64,000 nucleotides of DNA from an uncultured Steroidobacter sp. GTDB lineage: Bacteria > Pseudomonadota > Gammaproteobacteria > Steroidobacterales > Steroidobacteraceae. Both the position numbers and the translations under genes were made by a program. The DNA is taken from positions 101,302 to 165,301 of the forward strand of contig NZ_CALFXI010000109.1 of NCBI RefSeq assembly GCF_937958065.1, written 5' to 3'. Below the pieces are notes generated by a model, which did not search any database, was not told where the DNA came from, and saw only the letters and a program-made list of their open reading frames with translations. The number at the start of each line of letters is the position of its first letter. The stretch's first letter is position 1. This document shows, one piece after another, positions 26,696 through 35,918 of this stretch.

Positions 26696-28317
26696 AGCGC
26701 GCTCAGGAAATTGATCAGGTCGTCACGCTCCTGATCGGTGTAACCGATGTTGAAGCGGCGATCGTAGAAATCGACCAGCTCACGCAGCGAGCCCGCCGAA
26801 CCATTGGAAAAATACGGCGCGCGGGCGGCCAGGCCTCGGAACTGTTGCATGACGATGGCGCCCACGTCGTTGCATTTACCGGAGATCAAGCCACGGCCGG
26901 GATCCTGCGTGTAGAACACGCGGCCCAGGAACGGATGCGGCGGCACGCCGGCCTTGCAGGTGATCTTGAACAGCGGCATCTGCGGCTTGCGCTCGTTCCA
27001 GGGATTGAGCGGCTCCTCGCGCGCCCACGGCAGATTCGTGGTGCCGAGGTCCATCCAGCCATTCACGATGTCCATGCCCATCATGTGCATGCCGTGACAA
27101 GTGGAACACGTGCGCTTGGTCGGATTGCCCAGCCCCACCGTGTTCAAGTGCATGGCGTCCTTGATCCAGAAGGTCCGGAACATGAATACGTCGTGGCCGC
27201 GAGCGATGGATGCGCGCATCTCGTTGCGACGCTGGATCTCGGGATCGGAGGACGGCGCAGGCTTCTGCCACGCCTCGCTCATCGGGAAGACGAAATTGGT
27301 GACGTTGTTCCCGAGCAGACCCTCGCGCCCTTTCGCGAGGTTGTAAACGCCCAGGCCCGGCGGAGCATCCGCTTCGATCAGACTGCCGGCGACGTTGTGC
27401 GAGACTTGCGCCGTGTACAGCTGACTTTCGAATGCAACGATCCTGGCGAGCCGTTCCTCGTCGAGCTTGCCATCGAACTGCAGATGCGTGATGGCCGCTT
27501 CGACCGCCTGAGTCTTCAGCGTGGGCTGGCGCGCATCCGACAGAATGTTCATGCTGGAAGGCAGGCCCGTCTCCGGATCTCGCGTCGCCGGCAAGCCGTT
27601 CTTGCCGATGAAAGAGAACACGCCGAAACCGTTGTGAGTGAAATATTTGGTGTTCGCGGCCACGCGCGGGCGGCGATACACGGACACCATCGGATTCGCG
27701 CTCTTCAAACCGTACTTCGGATGCAGGTTGCAGCCGGTCGGATCGCGCACCACCTCGATCGTGAACTCGGGATCGATGCTGGAGCCGTCGGCGGCTTTCG
27801 GCGGCCACGGCAGGAAGATGCGGAACAGGCCCCGCTCCAGCAGCAGCGAATGTGATTTCGGATCGCCGGGCGGCAGGTCCGGACAGTTCATGCCGTCGAT
27901 GGGCGCGAAAATGGGATCCTTGCCCTGGGTCTCGTGCCAGCGCCGTTGGATCATCTCGACCGACAGCGACATCGCATTCGCCGGCTGATGACAGCTCACG
28001 CACGCGCGGCCGTTCGTGCCGATCGGCTCGAAGAACGGATGACCTCGAGTCTCGATCGCGCCGGCCGCATTCAACACGCCCACCTGGCCGAACGAATCCG
28101 GATAGGGAACGAGCGGCGCGAGGGGCGTGCCCTCGCCCGGCGACCACCAGCGATTCGCCGGCGGCGACTTGCTGTCACCGATCGGCGCCTGCCGAGCCTG
28201 CTGGTTCTGCTTCGGTACGTGACCGGCGACGCGATCGCCTGTGGGTGCGGCGGACACGGCGCTGGCCAGCAGACCAGCGCCGATGCCGATCGCAAACTTG
28301 ACGGCAGCTTTCAACAA
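26692..28317 (-). CDS. Periplasmic di-haem c-type cytochrome (cytochrome c peroxidase-like)
   Basis: 541 aa with a signal peptide ending VSAAPTG. Two haem-binding motifs are visible: CVSCH (Cys106-His110) and CSTCH (Cys404-His408). The C-terminal half (GLAARAPYFSNGSAGSLRELVDFYDRRFNIG) is characteristic of the MauG/CcpA-like di-haem group. It is longer than classical CcpA, with about 200 residues between the haem regions of unclear role. It probably carries out periplasmic electron transfer or oxidation. It lies 11 bases after the TonB receptor at 28329 and overlaps the OmpA-like gene, which suggests an envelope complex or a substrate-processing unit. Confidence 0.82.
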   Translation of the reverse strand: MLKAAVKFAIGIGAGLLASAVSAAPTGDRVAGHVPKQNQQARQAPIGDSKSPPANRWWSPGEGTPLAPLVPYPDSFGQVGVLNAAGAIETRGHPFFEPIGTNGRACVSCHQPANAMSLSVEMIQRRWHETQGKDPIFAPIDGMNCPDLPPGDPKSHSLLLERGLFRIFLPWPPKAADGSSIDPEFTIEVVRDPTGCNLHPKYGLKSANPMVSVYRRPRVAANTKYFTHNGFGVFSFIGKNGLPATRDPETGLPSSMNILSDARQPTLKTQAVEAAITHLQFDGKLDEERLARIVAFESQLYTAQVSHNVAGSLIEADAPPGLGVYNLAKGREGLLGNNVTNFVFPMSEAWQKPAPSSDPEIQRRNEMRASIARGHDVFMFRTFWIKDAMHLNTVGLGNPTKRTCSTCHGMHMMGMDIVNGWMDLGTTNLPWAREEPLNPWNERKPQMPLFKITCKAGVPPHPFLGRVFYTQDPGRGLISGKCNDVGAIVMQQFRGLAARAPYFSNGSAGSLRELVDFYDRRFNIGYTDQERDDLINFLSAL

Positions 28318-28328
28318 TGCGACGGATC

Positions 28329-30533
28329 TCAGAAATCGAACTTGGCACGCACCCCATACTGTCTGGGTGCGCCGTAGATCATACCGCCGCGCGCACTGCT
28401 CGCATCCTGCAATTGCGCCGAGATGTACTCCTTGTCGAACAGGTTCGTCGCGAACGCCTCGATGCGCAGATTATCCGTTGGCATCAACGTGACGCGCAGA
28501 TCCGCGATCGTACGCGACGGCACCGTGGTTGCCTGATACCGGAACGGGGTTGCCAGCTGCTCGTCCAGATAGGACACCTGGAAACGCGGCGTGAGCGTCA
28601 TGCTCCCGAGCAGGAACTCGTACTGAATGCCCGCATTCGCGGTGATTTCCGGTGCGAACGGCACGATCGAGCCTTCCGGCACCACGCGGTTGGTATTGGT
28701 CTGTGAATCGGTCAACAGGGCATCCTCGGTGAACTCGCTTTGCAGCGCGCTCACGCCCAGGTTGAAGCCAAGCGCCCCGAACTGTCCGGTGAGCTCGATC
28801 TCCGCGCCGTAGATGTCCGCGGGCGCCGCATTCAACGTATTCGGGATCAGCGTTGCGGGCGTGCCGACCGGGACCAGCGCCGAGAGCTGAATGCCGTCGT
28901 ACTTCGAGTAGAACACCGCGCCATTGATGCGCAATCGACCGTCGGCCACCGTCGATTTGATGCCCAGCTCGGCCACCTCGTTGGTTTCCGGATCGTAGTT
29001 GGGCAGGCGCGGATCGAGATTGATACCGCCGGCCTTGTAGCCGCGCGACAGCGTGCCGTACATCATCACGTCGTCGTTCGCGAAGTACTTCAGGCCGACG
29101 CGGCCGGTGGTTTGGTTCGAATCCACCTCGGTGGTGCATGGGAAGCACCCTGGAGGCGGCGGACCGGGAATCAGGAAGCGCGTGTATTCCTGCTTGTCCT
29201 CGGAATGGCGCAAGCCCACGTCCACGGCCCAGTGATCGTTGAACCGATAATCGACCTGGCCGAAGGCCGAGATCGACTCGTTGGTGAGCTCGGTGTCGAT
29301 GGTCGAGTTCGACTGCGTGTAGGTCACGGTGCTGCGATTGTCGCGGTACACCTGCACCGGGCTGGTCTCATCCATGTAGAACCCGCCGACCACCCACTGC
29401 AACGGCCCGTCGCCGCGCGACAGGAAGTTCACTTCCGTGACGAAGGTTTCCAGCTCCTGGTGCGTATAGCCGATGCGGCCCGGATAGAGGTTCGTGTTGG
29501 CCGTGTTGGTCGGCAGATTCGCGGGCACCGCGGGCGCCGTCGCCGTGCGGTCGCCGTCCGCCTGATCGGTGGTCTCGGCATCGAAATAGGAGGTGAGAAT
29601 GCGCAGCTGCGTGTTGGCCGGCAGATCGAACCGGCCTTCCAGCGAGGCGCGATAGCCATCCTGATCCAGATACGACAGCGCATCTTCTTCGATGACGAAC
29701 GGATCTCGGGTCACCAGGTCGGCGCGGTTCTTCACTGCGTTGTTGTCCGTCTCACGCTCGAAGTATTCGTAACGCAAGTCGAACGTGGCGCCTTCGACCG
29801 GCTGATACCGCACGGCCGCGCGCACGGCGCGATCGGTGCCGCTGCCCGGCTCGCTGGAGCTCGGACCGATGTTCCTGGTGAATCCGCCGCGATCGTCATA
29901 GACACCGGAGATACGCACCGCGAGCGTATCGGAGATCGGTACGTTCAATGCGCCGACCGTGCGATACCAGTCGTCGCTGCCGATGGTCTGATCGATGTAG
30001 CCGGAGAATTCGTCGAAGCTCGGGGTCGGCGTGCGCACGTAGATGGCGCCACCGGTGGAGTTCTGGCCGGTCAGGGTTCCCTGCGGGCCACGCAGCACTT
30101 CGATGGACTCGAAGTCGAAGAACGACTGCGCGATGAACTGCTCGTGCGGAATGAACACGCCGTCGACGTAGTAAGCGACACCAGGATTGGAAGTCGGTGC
30201 CGACTGGCTGATACCCACGCCGCGAATGTTGATGAACGTGGAGCGATTGTAGGTGTTGATCGCGACGCTCGGCGCGACGTTCTGGATCTCCGAGACGTTG
30301 TCGACACCCTGAGCGGCGAGCGCATCGGCGCTCAACACGGTCGCGGACGCCGGCGTGTCCTGCAGGCTGACCTCACGACGCTCGGCGGTGACCAGCACCT
30401 CCTCGAGTACCGATTGCGTGGGCGCTGCCCCCTGCTGTGCCAGGGCTGCCTTGCCCAGCACCGCGGCCACGACGACGGCCACTGAAGTCGAACGACGGAG
30501 CAACGTGTGAGTCGCTCTGCTATTGGCAACCAT
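28329..30533 (-). CDS. TonB-dependent outer-membrane receptor
   Basis: 734 aa from the ATG at 30533, which follows GGGGGG; a longer upstream frame lacks a signal peptide. The leader ends near KAALAQQ and is followed by SVLEEVLVTAERREVSLQDTP. Plug motifs include FINIRGVGISQSAPTSNPGVAYYVDGVF, shown in part, and IEVLRGPQGTLTGQNSTGGAIY. The barrel ends YGVRAKFDF. It is first of a three-gene set with the di-haem cytochrome and the OmpA-like gene, downstream of a LysR gene across a 165-base gap. A shared substrate, imported then oxidised, is inferred. Confidence 0.9.
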   Translation of the reverse strand: MVANSRATHTLLRRSTSVAVVVAAVLGKAALAQQGAAPTQSVLEEVLVTAERREVSLQDTPASATVLSADALAAQGVDNVSEIQNVAPSVAINTYNRSTFINIRGVGISQSAPTSNPGVAYYVDGVFIPHEQFIAQSFFDFESIEVLRGPQGTLTGQNSTGGAIYVRTPTPSFDEFSGYIDQTIGSDDWYRTVGALNVPISDTLAVRISGVYDDRGGFTRNIGPSSSEPGSGTDRAVRAAVRYQPVEGATFDLRYEYFERETDNNAVKNRADLVTRDPFVIEEDALSYLDQDGYRASLEGRFDLPANTQLRILTSYFDAETTDQADGDRTATAPAVPANLPTNTANTNLYPGRIGYTHQELETFVTEVNFLSRGDGPLQWVVGGFYMDETSPVQVYRDNRSTVTYTQSNSTIDTELTNESISAFGQVDYRFNDHWAVDVGLRHSEDKQEYTRFLIPGPPPPGCFPCTTEVDSNQTTGRVGLKYFANDDVMMYGTLSRGYKAGGINLDPRLPNYDPETNEVAELGIKSTVADGRLRINGAVFYSKYDGIQLSALVPVGTPATLIPNTLNAAPADIYGAEIELTGQFGALGFNLGVSALQSEFTEDALLTDSQTNTNRVVPEGSIVPFAPEITANAGIQYEFLLGSMTLTPRFQVSYLDEQLATPFRYQATTVPSRTIADLRVTLMPTDNLRIEAFATNLFDKEYISAQLQDASSARGGMIYGAPRQYGVRAKFDF

Positions 30534-30698
30534 GATTCCCCCCGGGCATTGATCGATCGGCCGTCCCGCCGAGTTCCAACTGTGTTTCGCGGGCTCGGCA
30601 AATGCCTTCCCGCAAGCCGATTCTAGGAAGCCTCGCCATCGCGGGAGTAACACCGAATTTGACTGGTGGCATAAGCCGCCTCGATGTCTCAGCAATCG

Positions 30699-31625
30699 CT
30701 AATGCGTCGCTGACTGTTCGATTTTGTGCGGCTCTTCCAGGCGCAGATCCGAAGCGATTTCGCGCAACACGTCATAGACGAACTGCGCCGGGCGCGATAA
30801 CGCCGGAGTGCGCCGGTGTGCCAGAAACATCGGGCGCATGGGCGACACATTGCCGAGCGGCCGACACTTCACCGTCCCCGCATCCAGATCGGCCTTGACA
30901 GCATCCGCCACCATGGCGGCCACGCCCAGGCCGCGTCGCACCGTTTCGATCACGTTTTGTAGCGAATCGAGCTCGACGACGACATACGGCGACAAGCTGG
31001 CCGCGGCGAACACCCCGTCGACGACTGCACGGATCGAATGCGGACGCCGTGGCACGATCCAGGGCAACGCGGCCAGATCCTCCAGCGGTGCCTCATCGCC
31101 GATGCTCCAGCTGCCTGGATACATCAGCATCAGCGGATCGCTCAGCAACTCTGCGCCGACGATCAGGTCCCCGTCCGGACGCGTGGGTGAGATCGACAGC
31201 TCGATGCGCCCATTGATCAGCAGTTCGTGCAATACCGCGCTGCCCTCTTCGCGGATCTGCAAATGCATCTCTGGATGCTGAGTGCAGACCTTCTCGATCA
31301 GGGGCAAGGCAAAGCGAGGCACCATGGTCGGCGACATGCCGAGATTCACCGCCCCCGACAACGGCTGCATCTCCCGGTGCACGGCATGCCGCATGTCTTC
31401 GACCTGCCGGAGAATGGTTTGAGCATGGGCGTACAGAATTTTGCCCGCGGGCGTCGGCGTCACGCCGGACACCGAGCGGTCGAGCAACTTCACTTTGAGC
31501 TCGTTCTCGAGTACCGCGAGTTGCTGGCTCAACGCCGGCTGCGCGATGCCGGTGACGGCGGCCGCGCGCGTGATGCTGCCGCTGTCGACGATCTGCACGA
31601 AATACTTGAGTCGTCGGCTATCCAT
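30699..31625 (-). CDS. LysR-family transcriptional regulator
   Basis: 308 aa from the ATG at 31625, with GGAGGG upstream. The N-terminal helix-turn-helix (LKYFVQIVDSGSITRAAAVTGIAQPALSQQLAVLE, abbreviated) and the effector-binding region (GAVNLGMSPTMVPRFALPLIEKV, LLINGRIELSISP) are typical, with likeness to the Nac/Cbl group by the PALSQQL helix. It overlaps the MFS carrier gene by eight bases and appears to be the last gene of the phenylpropanoid operon, which it may control. The 165 bases to the next receptor gene hold no clear promoter. Confidence 0.9.
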   Translation of the reverse strand: MDSRRLKYFVQIVDSGSITRAAAVTGIAQPALSQQLAVLENELKVKLLDRSVSGVTPTPAGKILYAHAQTILRQVEDMRHAVHREMQPLSGAVNLGMSPTMVPRFALPLIEKVCTQHPEMHLQIREEGSAVLHELLINGRIELSISPTRPDGDLIVGAELLSDPLMLMYPGSWSIGDEAPLEDLAALPWIVPRRPHSIRAVVDGVFAAASLSPYVVVELDSLQNVIETVRRGLGVAAMVADAVKADLDAGTVKCRPLGNVSPMRPMFLAHRRTPALSRPAQFVYDVLREIASDLRLEEPHKIEQSATH

Positions 31626-32904
31626 CGATCGCCCTCCTCTCACTGAATCGCAACGAGGCGAGCAACAGCGTGCCTGCACCCATCACCGCGGCGACAAACC
31701 AGATCGGTGCCGAGAACGAGCCGCTTTGCTGGAGAATGATGCCGATCACGTACGGCCCGGCGAGACTGCCGAGATTGCCGACCAGGTTGATCAGTGTGAT
31801 GCCGGCGGCCGCGGTCGAACGATGCAGGAATCCGGTTGGAATGGACCAGAACACGCCTTGAGCGCCGCCCAAGCCGACGCCCCCGAAGAACAGCAGCAAC
31901 AAGGACCAGGGACTTGGCGGTATCGCCGACGCCAGCAACAACGCGAGCATGCCTGTCGCCAACGCAATGCCGAGGTGCCGATAGCGCTCCTGCGTCCTAT
32001 CCGAGTGCCACGAGTTCAGCACCATGCCGAGCGCAACGCCGACCCAGGGCAACGCGGCCAGCACGCCGACCGCGAGCGGACCGAGCGAGGACATCGATTT
32101 GATCACCTGGGGCAACCAGAACATCATGCCGTTCGCGCCGATCAACGTCGTGCACCACACGCCCGCTGCCAGCCAGGCACGCGAGTCGACCAGCGCCGTC
32201 TTGATGGAAGGTTTCGCTCGCCCGCCGACTTCCTTCTGCTCTTCCGCCAGCGCGCGTGCGATCCAGTCTTTCTCTGCGTCGCTCAACCAGGGCGCATCGC
32301 CGGGCCTGTCGACGAAGATGAAATACGAGACCACGGCCATCGCCACGGTCACGAGTCCCTCGATGAGCAGCATCCAGCGCCAGCCTGTCATGTCGAGCGG
32401 ATTGCTCACGCCCATCAACCAGCCGCACAGCGGTCCGCCGATGATCACGGACGCGGGAATGGCGAGCATGGTCACCGCGATGGAATTGGCTCGATAGCGC
32501 TGCGGCATCCAGCCACTGCAGTAGTACACGATGCCGGGCGCAAAGCCCGCCTCGGCACATCCCAATAGAAAACGCAGCGCGAACAGCTCTTCGACGCTGC
32601 GCACGAAGGCCATCAGCGCCGCCACCGTTCCCCAGATGCCCACGCAGCCGGCGATCCATCGCCGCGCGCCGATGCGTGTCAGCACCCACGTGCTGGGGAA
32701 CTGAAACAGCAGATAACCCACGAAGAACATGCCGACCGCGAGCCCGTAAGCGTGCGGATCGATGCCGAGATCGGCGTTCATCTGCAGGGCCGCGAAACTG
32801 ATGTTCACGCGGTCCAGCGAGCTCAGTACGATCAGCAACACGATGGGCGCCAGCACGCGCCACTGGAACTTGCTACGCGCGGACAACTCGACCGCGCGGC
32901 TCAT
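31618..32904 (-). CDS. MFS transporter, anion:cation symporter (ACS) family
   Basis: 428 aa with 12 predicted membrane segments. The first helix has LSSLDRVNISFAA, the DRxN signature of the ACS family, whose members carry tartrate, phthalate, 4-hydroxyphenylacetate and similar organic anions. It overlaps the MetE-like gene by four bases and the LysR gene by eight, so it belongs to the same operon as the ligase and hydratase genes upstream. An aromatic or phenylpropanoid acid is the likely cargo. Confidence 0.88.
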   Translation of the reverse strand: MSRAVELSARSKFQWRVLAPIVLLIVLSSLDRVNISFAALQMNADLGIDPHAYGLAVGMFFVGYLLFQFPSTWVLTRIGARRWIAGCVGIWGTVAALMAFVRSVEELFALRFLLGCAEAGFAPGIVYYCSGWMPQRYRANSIAVTMLAIPASVIIGGPLCGWLMGVSNPLDMTGWRWMLLIEGLVTVAMAVVSYFIFVDRPGDAPWLSDAEKDWIARALAEEQKEVGGRAKPSIKTALVDSRAWLAAGVWCTTLIGANGMMFWLPQVIKSMSSLGPLAVGVLAALPWVGVALGMVLNSWHSDRTQERYRHLGIALATGMLALLLASAIPPSPWSLLLLFFGGVGLGGAQGVFWSIPTGFLHRSTAAAGITLINLVGNLGSLAGPYVIGIILQQSGSFSAPIWFVAAVMGAGTLLLASLRFSERRAIDG

Positions 32905-34013
32905 CCCCAGACCTCATGAGCCGTCTCGACGATCAGCCGCAGCTTGGCGATCTGATCGTCGATGGTCAGCTCATTGCCCTCCTCCGTGGACGAGAAACCG
33001 CACTGTGGGCTCAGGCACAGCTGCTCCAGGGGAATGAAGCGTGCCGCCTGCTCGATGCGACGTTTCAAGTCATCCTTGCGCTCCAGTGCGGCCCGCTTGG
33101 TGGTGACCAGGCCGAGCACCACGAACTTGCCCTTGGGCACGAACCGCAACGGTTCGAAGCCGCCCGAGCGCTCATCGTCGTACTCCAGGAAGAAGCCGTC
33201 GACGTTGAGCTCGTTGAACAGCGCATCGGCGACGTGATCGTAGCCGCCGGAGGCCGCCCAACCCGAACGGAAATTGCCCCGGCACAGGTGCGTGCAGACG
33301 CGCATGCCGGCGGGCTTCTTCGACAACGCCCGATTGATGTTCTGGATATACACCCGATGCTGCGCATCCGGATCGCCACCGATGCTCTTCACATACTCGC
33401 GCTGCTTCGGATCGTTCAGATACGCAAGGCTCGTATCGTCCAGCTGCAGGTAGGTGCAGCCCAGTTTGCCGAGCTCTGCCAGTTCGTCGGCGTAGGCGGC
33501 CCCGAGGTCGGCCCAGAACGCATCCATCTCTGGATATGCCTTCGTATCGACGGCCGCGCGGCCGCCGCGATAATGGATCATGCTGGGTGAAGGAATGGTC
33601 AGCTTCGGCGTGCCGCGCGTGACGGCACTGCGCAGGAACTCGAAGTGATCGCCAAAGATGCATTTGTCCAACCGCAGCTTGTCGACCACCCGCAGGCCGG
33701 AGGGCGTGAAATCGACATCGCCCTTGTCGGTGTGGAAATGTACGGTGAGATTGCTGTCGACCTTCTGCACGCCGCCGAGCTGATACAGAAAGTCCATGTG
33801 CCACGAGGAGCGGCGAAACTCGCCGTCGCTGATCCCTTGCAGGCCGATGTCCTCTTGCATCCGCACGACGTCGCGGATCGCCTCGTCCTCGACGAGCTTC
33901 AGGCGGGCTGCGTCGATCTCGCCGCGTTTGAACCGCAGTCGAGCTTCGCGCAGCGCTTTAGGACGCAGCAGGCTGCCGACGTGGTCGGCCCGAAATGGTG
34001 GTTGAGTGTTCAT
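32901..34013 (-). CDS. MetE-like (cobalamin-independent methionine synthase II) family protein
   Basis: 370 aa from the ATG at 34013, with GGGGGA before it. It has the single-barrel length of the MetE C-terminal half. Residues expected to bind zinc are present: His and Cys in CTHLCRGN, Glu in FFLEYDD, Cys in SPQCGF. The start FRADHVGSLLRP is typical of family members that are not true methionine synthases, including the coenzyme-M transferase type and YxjG/H. It lies 40 bases after a feruloyl-CoA-synthetase-like gene, so it might handle methyl groups from methoxylated aromatics or a thiol adduct. That is inference. Confidence 0.82.
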   Translation of the reverse strand: MNTQPPFRADHVGSLLRPKALREARLRFKRGEIDAARLKLVEDEAIRDVVRMQEDIGLQGISDGEFRRSSWHMDFLYQLGGVQKVDSNLTVHFHTDKGDVDFTPSGLRVVDKLRLDKCIFGDHFEFLRSAVTRGTPKLTIPSPSMIHYRGGRAAVDTKAYPEMDAFWADLGAAYADELAELGKLGCTYLQLDDTSLAYLNDPKQREYVKSIGGDPDAQHRVYIQNINRALSKKPAGMRVCTHLCRGNFRSGWAASGGYDHVADALFNELNVDGFFLEYDDERSGGFEPLRFVPKGKFVVLGLVTTKRAALERKDDLKRRIEQAARFIPLEQLCLSPQCGFSSTEEGNELTIDDQIAKLRLIVETAHEVWG

Positions 34014-34053
34014 CTGTCCCCCTTCACTCTCCGCATTTGCTAACGGCGCGCCG

Positions 34054-35904
34054 TCATTCGATTCGTGCCACTTCCGGCGGCGGCGTCGCCGCATACAGCG
34101 CACCGACACATCCCGCGCGATGACTCAGCACCGCGCGTTGATTGATAGAACCCTTATCGGTGATTTCTCCCAGGTCGAGCGACGGCGGCGTCGGCAGCAG
34201 CATGGCTCGCCGCACGCAGCGGGTGCTCGCCGGATTCTGCCTGGCATGCGCCGAGAGCCGCTGCCGGATCAAGGCGAGCAAGTCGCGATTCGCAACGACA
34301 GCCTCATAACTGGGAGTCTCAGTCATGCCTGACACCTGCGCGCAACCGCGCAGGTCAGGAACGATCAGGATGGCGAGATATTCGGCGTTGAGGCCGGCGA
34401 TCACGACGTCCTGAGCCAACGGAGACAGCACGGCGATCAATGCCGCTCGCAACGGACCGACGCTGACCCACGTGCCGTTGGACAGCTTGAAGTCCTCGCC
34501 GATGCGGCCGTCGAATACCAGGCCACGGGTCGGGTCGCTGTCATCGAGCAATCGGACCGCGTCGCCGAGCCGATAAAAATGCTCCTCATCGAAAGCCACG
34601 GCGGTCAACTCGGGTCGGCGCCAATAACCGGGAGTGACATTCGGTCCGCGCACGCGCAGTTCGAGTTTCTGCTCCACGGGCGCAAGCTTCACGACATTGC
34701 CCTTCGCCGGCAGACCGATGACCCCGGCGCGTCCGGCAGCAGGCGTCGTGAACGTCACCGACGGTCCGGTCTCGGTCGCGCCCAGCCCGGCGAGCATGGG
34801 GATGCGAACGCCGACCTCTTTCAATGCAGCCTCGTCCAACGCATCCCACGTGTGTTGGGCCAGCGCCGCACCACCGAAGAAATACGCTCGCAGACGGCTA
34901 TAGAAGTGACGACGAAGCTGCGCATCGACGTGCAGATGATGCGCCAGCATCTCGAAGCCCTTCGGCACGTTGAAATACACCGTGGGCGCGATCTCCCGCA
35001 GATTGCGCAACGTTTCCTGAATGCCCGCCGGCGTCGGCTTGCCATCGTCGATGTACAGCGAGCCGCCGTTGCTGAGCACCAGTCCCACGTTGTGACTGCC
35101 GCCGAACGTGTGATTCCAGGGCAGCCAGTCGACGATCACCGGCGGCTCATCGACCAGGAACGGCATGGGCTGCCTGAGCATGTGCGCGTTACTGCACAAC
35201 ATGCGATTGGAGGTGATCACCGCCTTGGGCTGTCCGGTCGAGCCGGACGTCAGCAGAAACTTCGCGATGGTGTCGGCGTTGGTGCCTGCATGGGCCGCGT
35301 CGAGCGCTGTGGTCGGCTCCATTTCCAATGCATCGAGCGAGATCACTCGCCGATCGTCGACCGCCGCATCGCCCATGACGTCGATCGAATCGGGCAGCAG
35401 CTGCAGGGCTCGCGCAAACGCCGGTGTATCGAAGGCGGCGACCAGCCCCGGCGTCAACAGATCCAACACGTACCGCAGCTTCTGCAGATCCGTGGAGACT
35501 TGCGAATACGACGGAGACACCGGGCAATAAGGAATGCCCGCCCACATTGCCGCGAACGCGAGCGTCAGATGCTCGATGCTGTTGCCGGAGAGAATCGCGA
35601 TGGGACGCTCTGCCGAAAGATTACGCGTCAGCAAGCCCGCCGCAACCCGTCGCACGCGCGTCAGCATCTGCGCATATGTAACGGCTTGCCACTCACCGCC
35701 TGCGATTCGGCGCGCCACCAGCACGCGCTGTGGCGCCGCCTTCGCCCAGTACTCGAGCGAATCCATCAGCCGTTCCGGAAACGCCGACAGCGCCTCCACG
35801 GGACGCAGATACAACGTGCCATCCGCACGACGCTCCACTTCCGTGTGGAACGGGTCCGCCGTCCATGACAACTGCCCGGGCGAGGATTGGGCTCGAGTGG
35901 CCAC
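34054..35904 (-). CDS. Feruloyl-CoA-synthetase-like acyl-CoA ligase
   Basis: 616 aa from a GTG at 35904, 14 bases after the amidohydrolase stop. No ATG precedes the conserved N-terminal DPFHTEVERRADGTLYL, so GTG is chosen. The ATP/AMP motif is FLLTSGSTGQPKAV, followed by GLGATETGPS and the RGPNVTPGYW and FKLSNGTWVSVGPLR regions that mark the feruloyl-CoA synthase group. The C-terminal lysine region is present near DLGEITDKGSINQRAVL. It would activate a hydroxycinnamate, such as p-coumarate or ferulate, with ATP and CoA. The neighbouring hydratase/dehydrogenase fits a beta-oxidation-like route. Confidence 0.85.
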   Translation of the reverse strand: MATRAQSSPGQLSWTADPFHTEVERRADGTLYLRPVEALSAFPERLMDSLEYWAKAAPQRVLVARRIAGGEWQAVTYAQMLTRVRRVAAGLLTRNLSAERPIAILSGNSIEHLTLAFAAMWAGIPYCPVSPSYSQVSTDLQKLRYVLDLLTPGLVAAFDTPAFARALQLLPDSIDVMGDAAVDDRRVISLDALEMEPTTALDAAHAGTNADTIAKFLLTSGSTGQPKAVITSNRMLCSNAHMLRQPMPFLVDEPPVIVDWLPWNHTFGGSHNVGLVLSNGGSLYIDDGKPTPAGIQETLRNLREIAPTVYFNVPKGFEMLAHHLHVDAQLRRHFYSRLRAYFFGGAALAQHTWDALDEAALKEVGVRIPMLAGLGATETGPSVTFTTPAAGRAGVIGLPAKGNVVKLAPVEQKLELRVRGPNVTPGYWRRPELTAVAFDEEHFYRLGDAVRLLDDSDPTRGLVFDGRIGEDFKLSNGTWVSVGPLRAALIAVLSPLAQDVVIAGLNAEYLAILIVPDLRGCAQVSGMTETPSYEAVVANRDLLALIRQRLSAHARQNPASTRCVRRAMLLPTPPSLDLGEITDKGSINQRAVLSHRAGCVGALYAATPPPEVARIE

Positions 35905-35918
35905 GTGCGTCGATCCGA

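Noticed and set aside
30691..30703. A further copy of the 36-bp box near the LysR stop
   Set aside because: Only the ATTAG-N5-GCT part matches on the minus strand; the TTCAAxTTG block is absent and part of the match is the stop codon.
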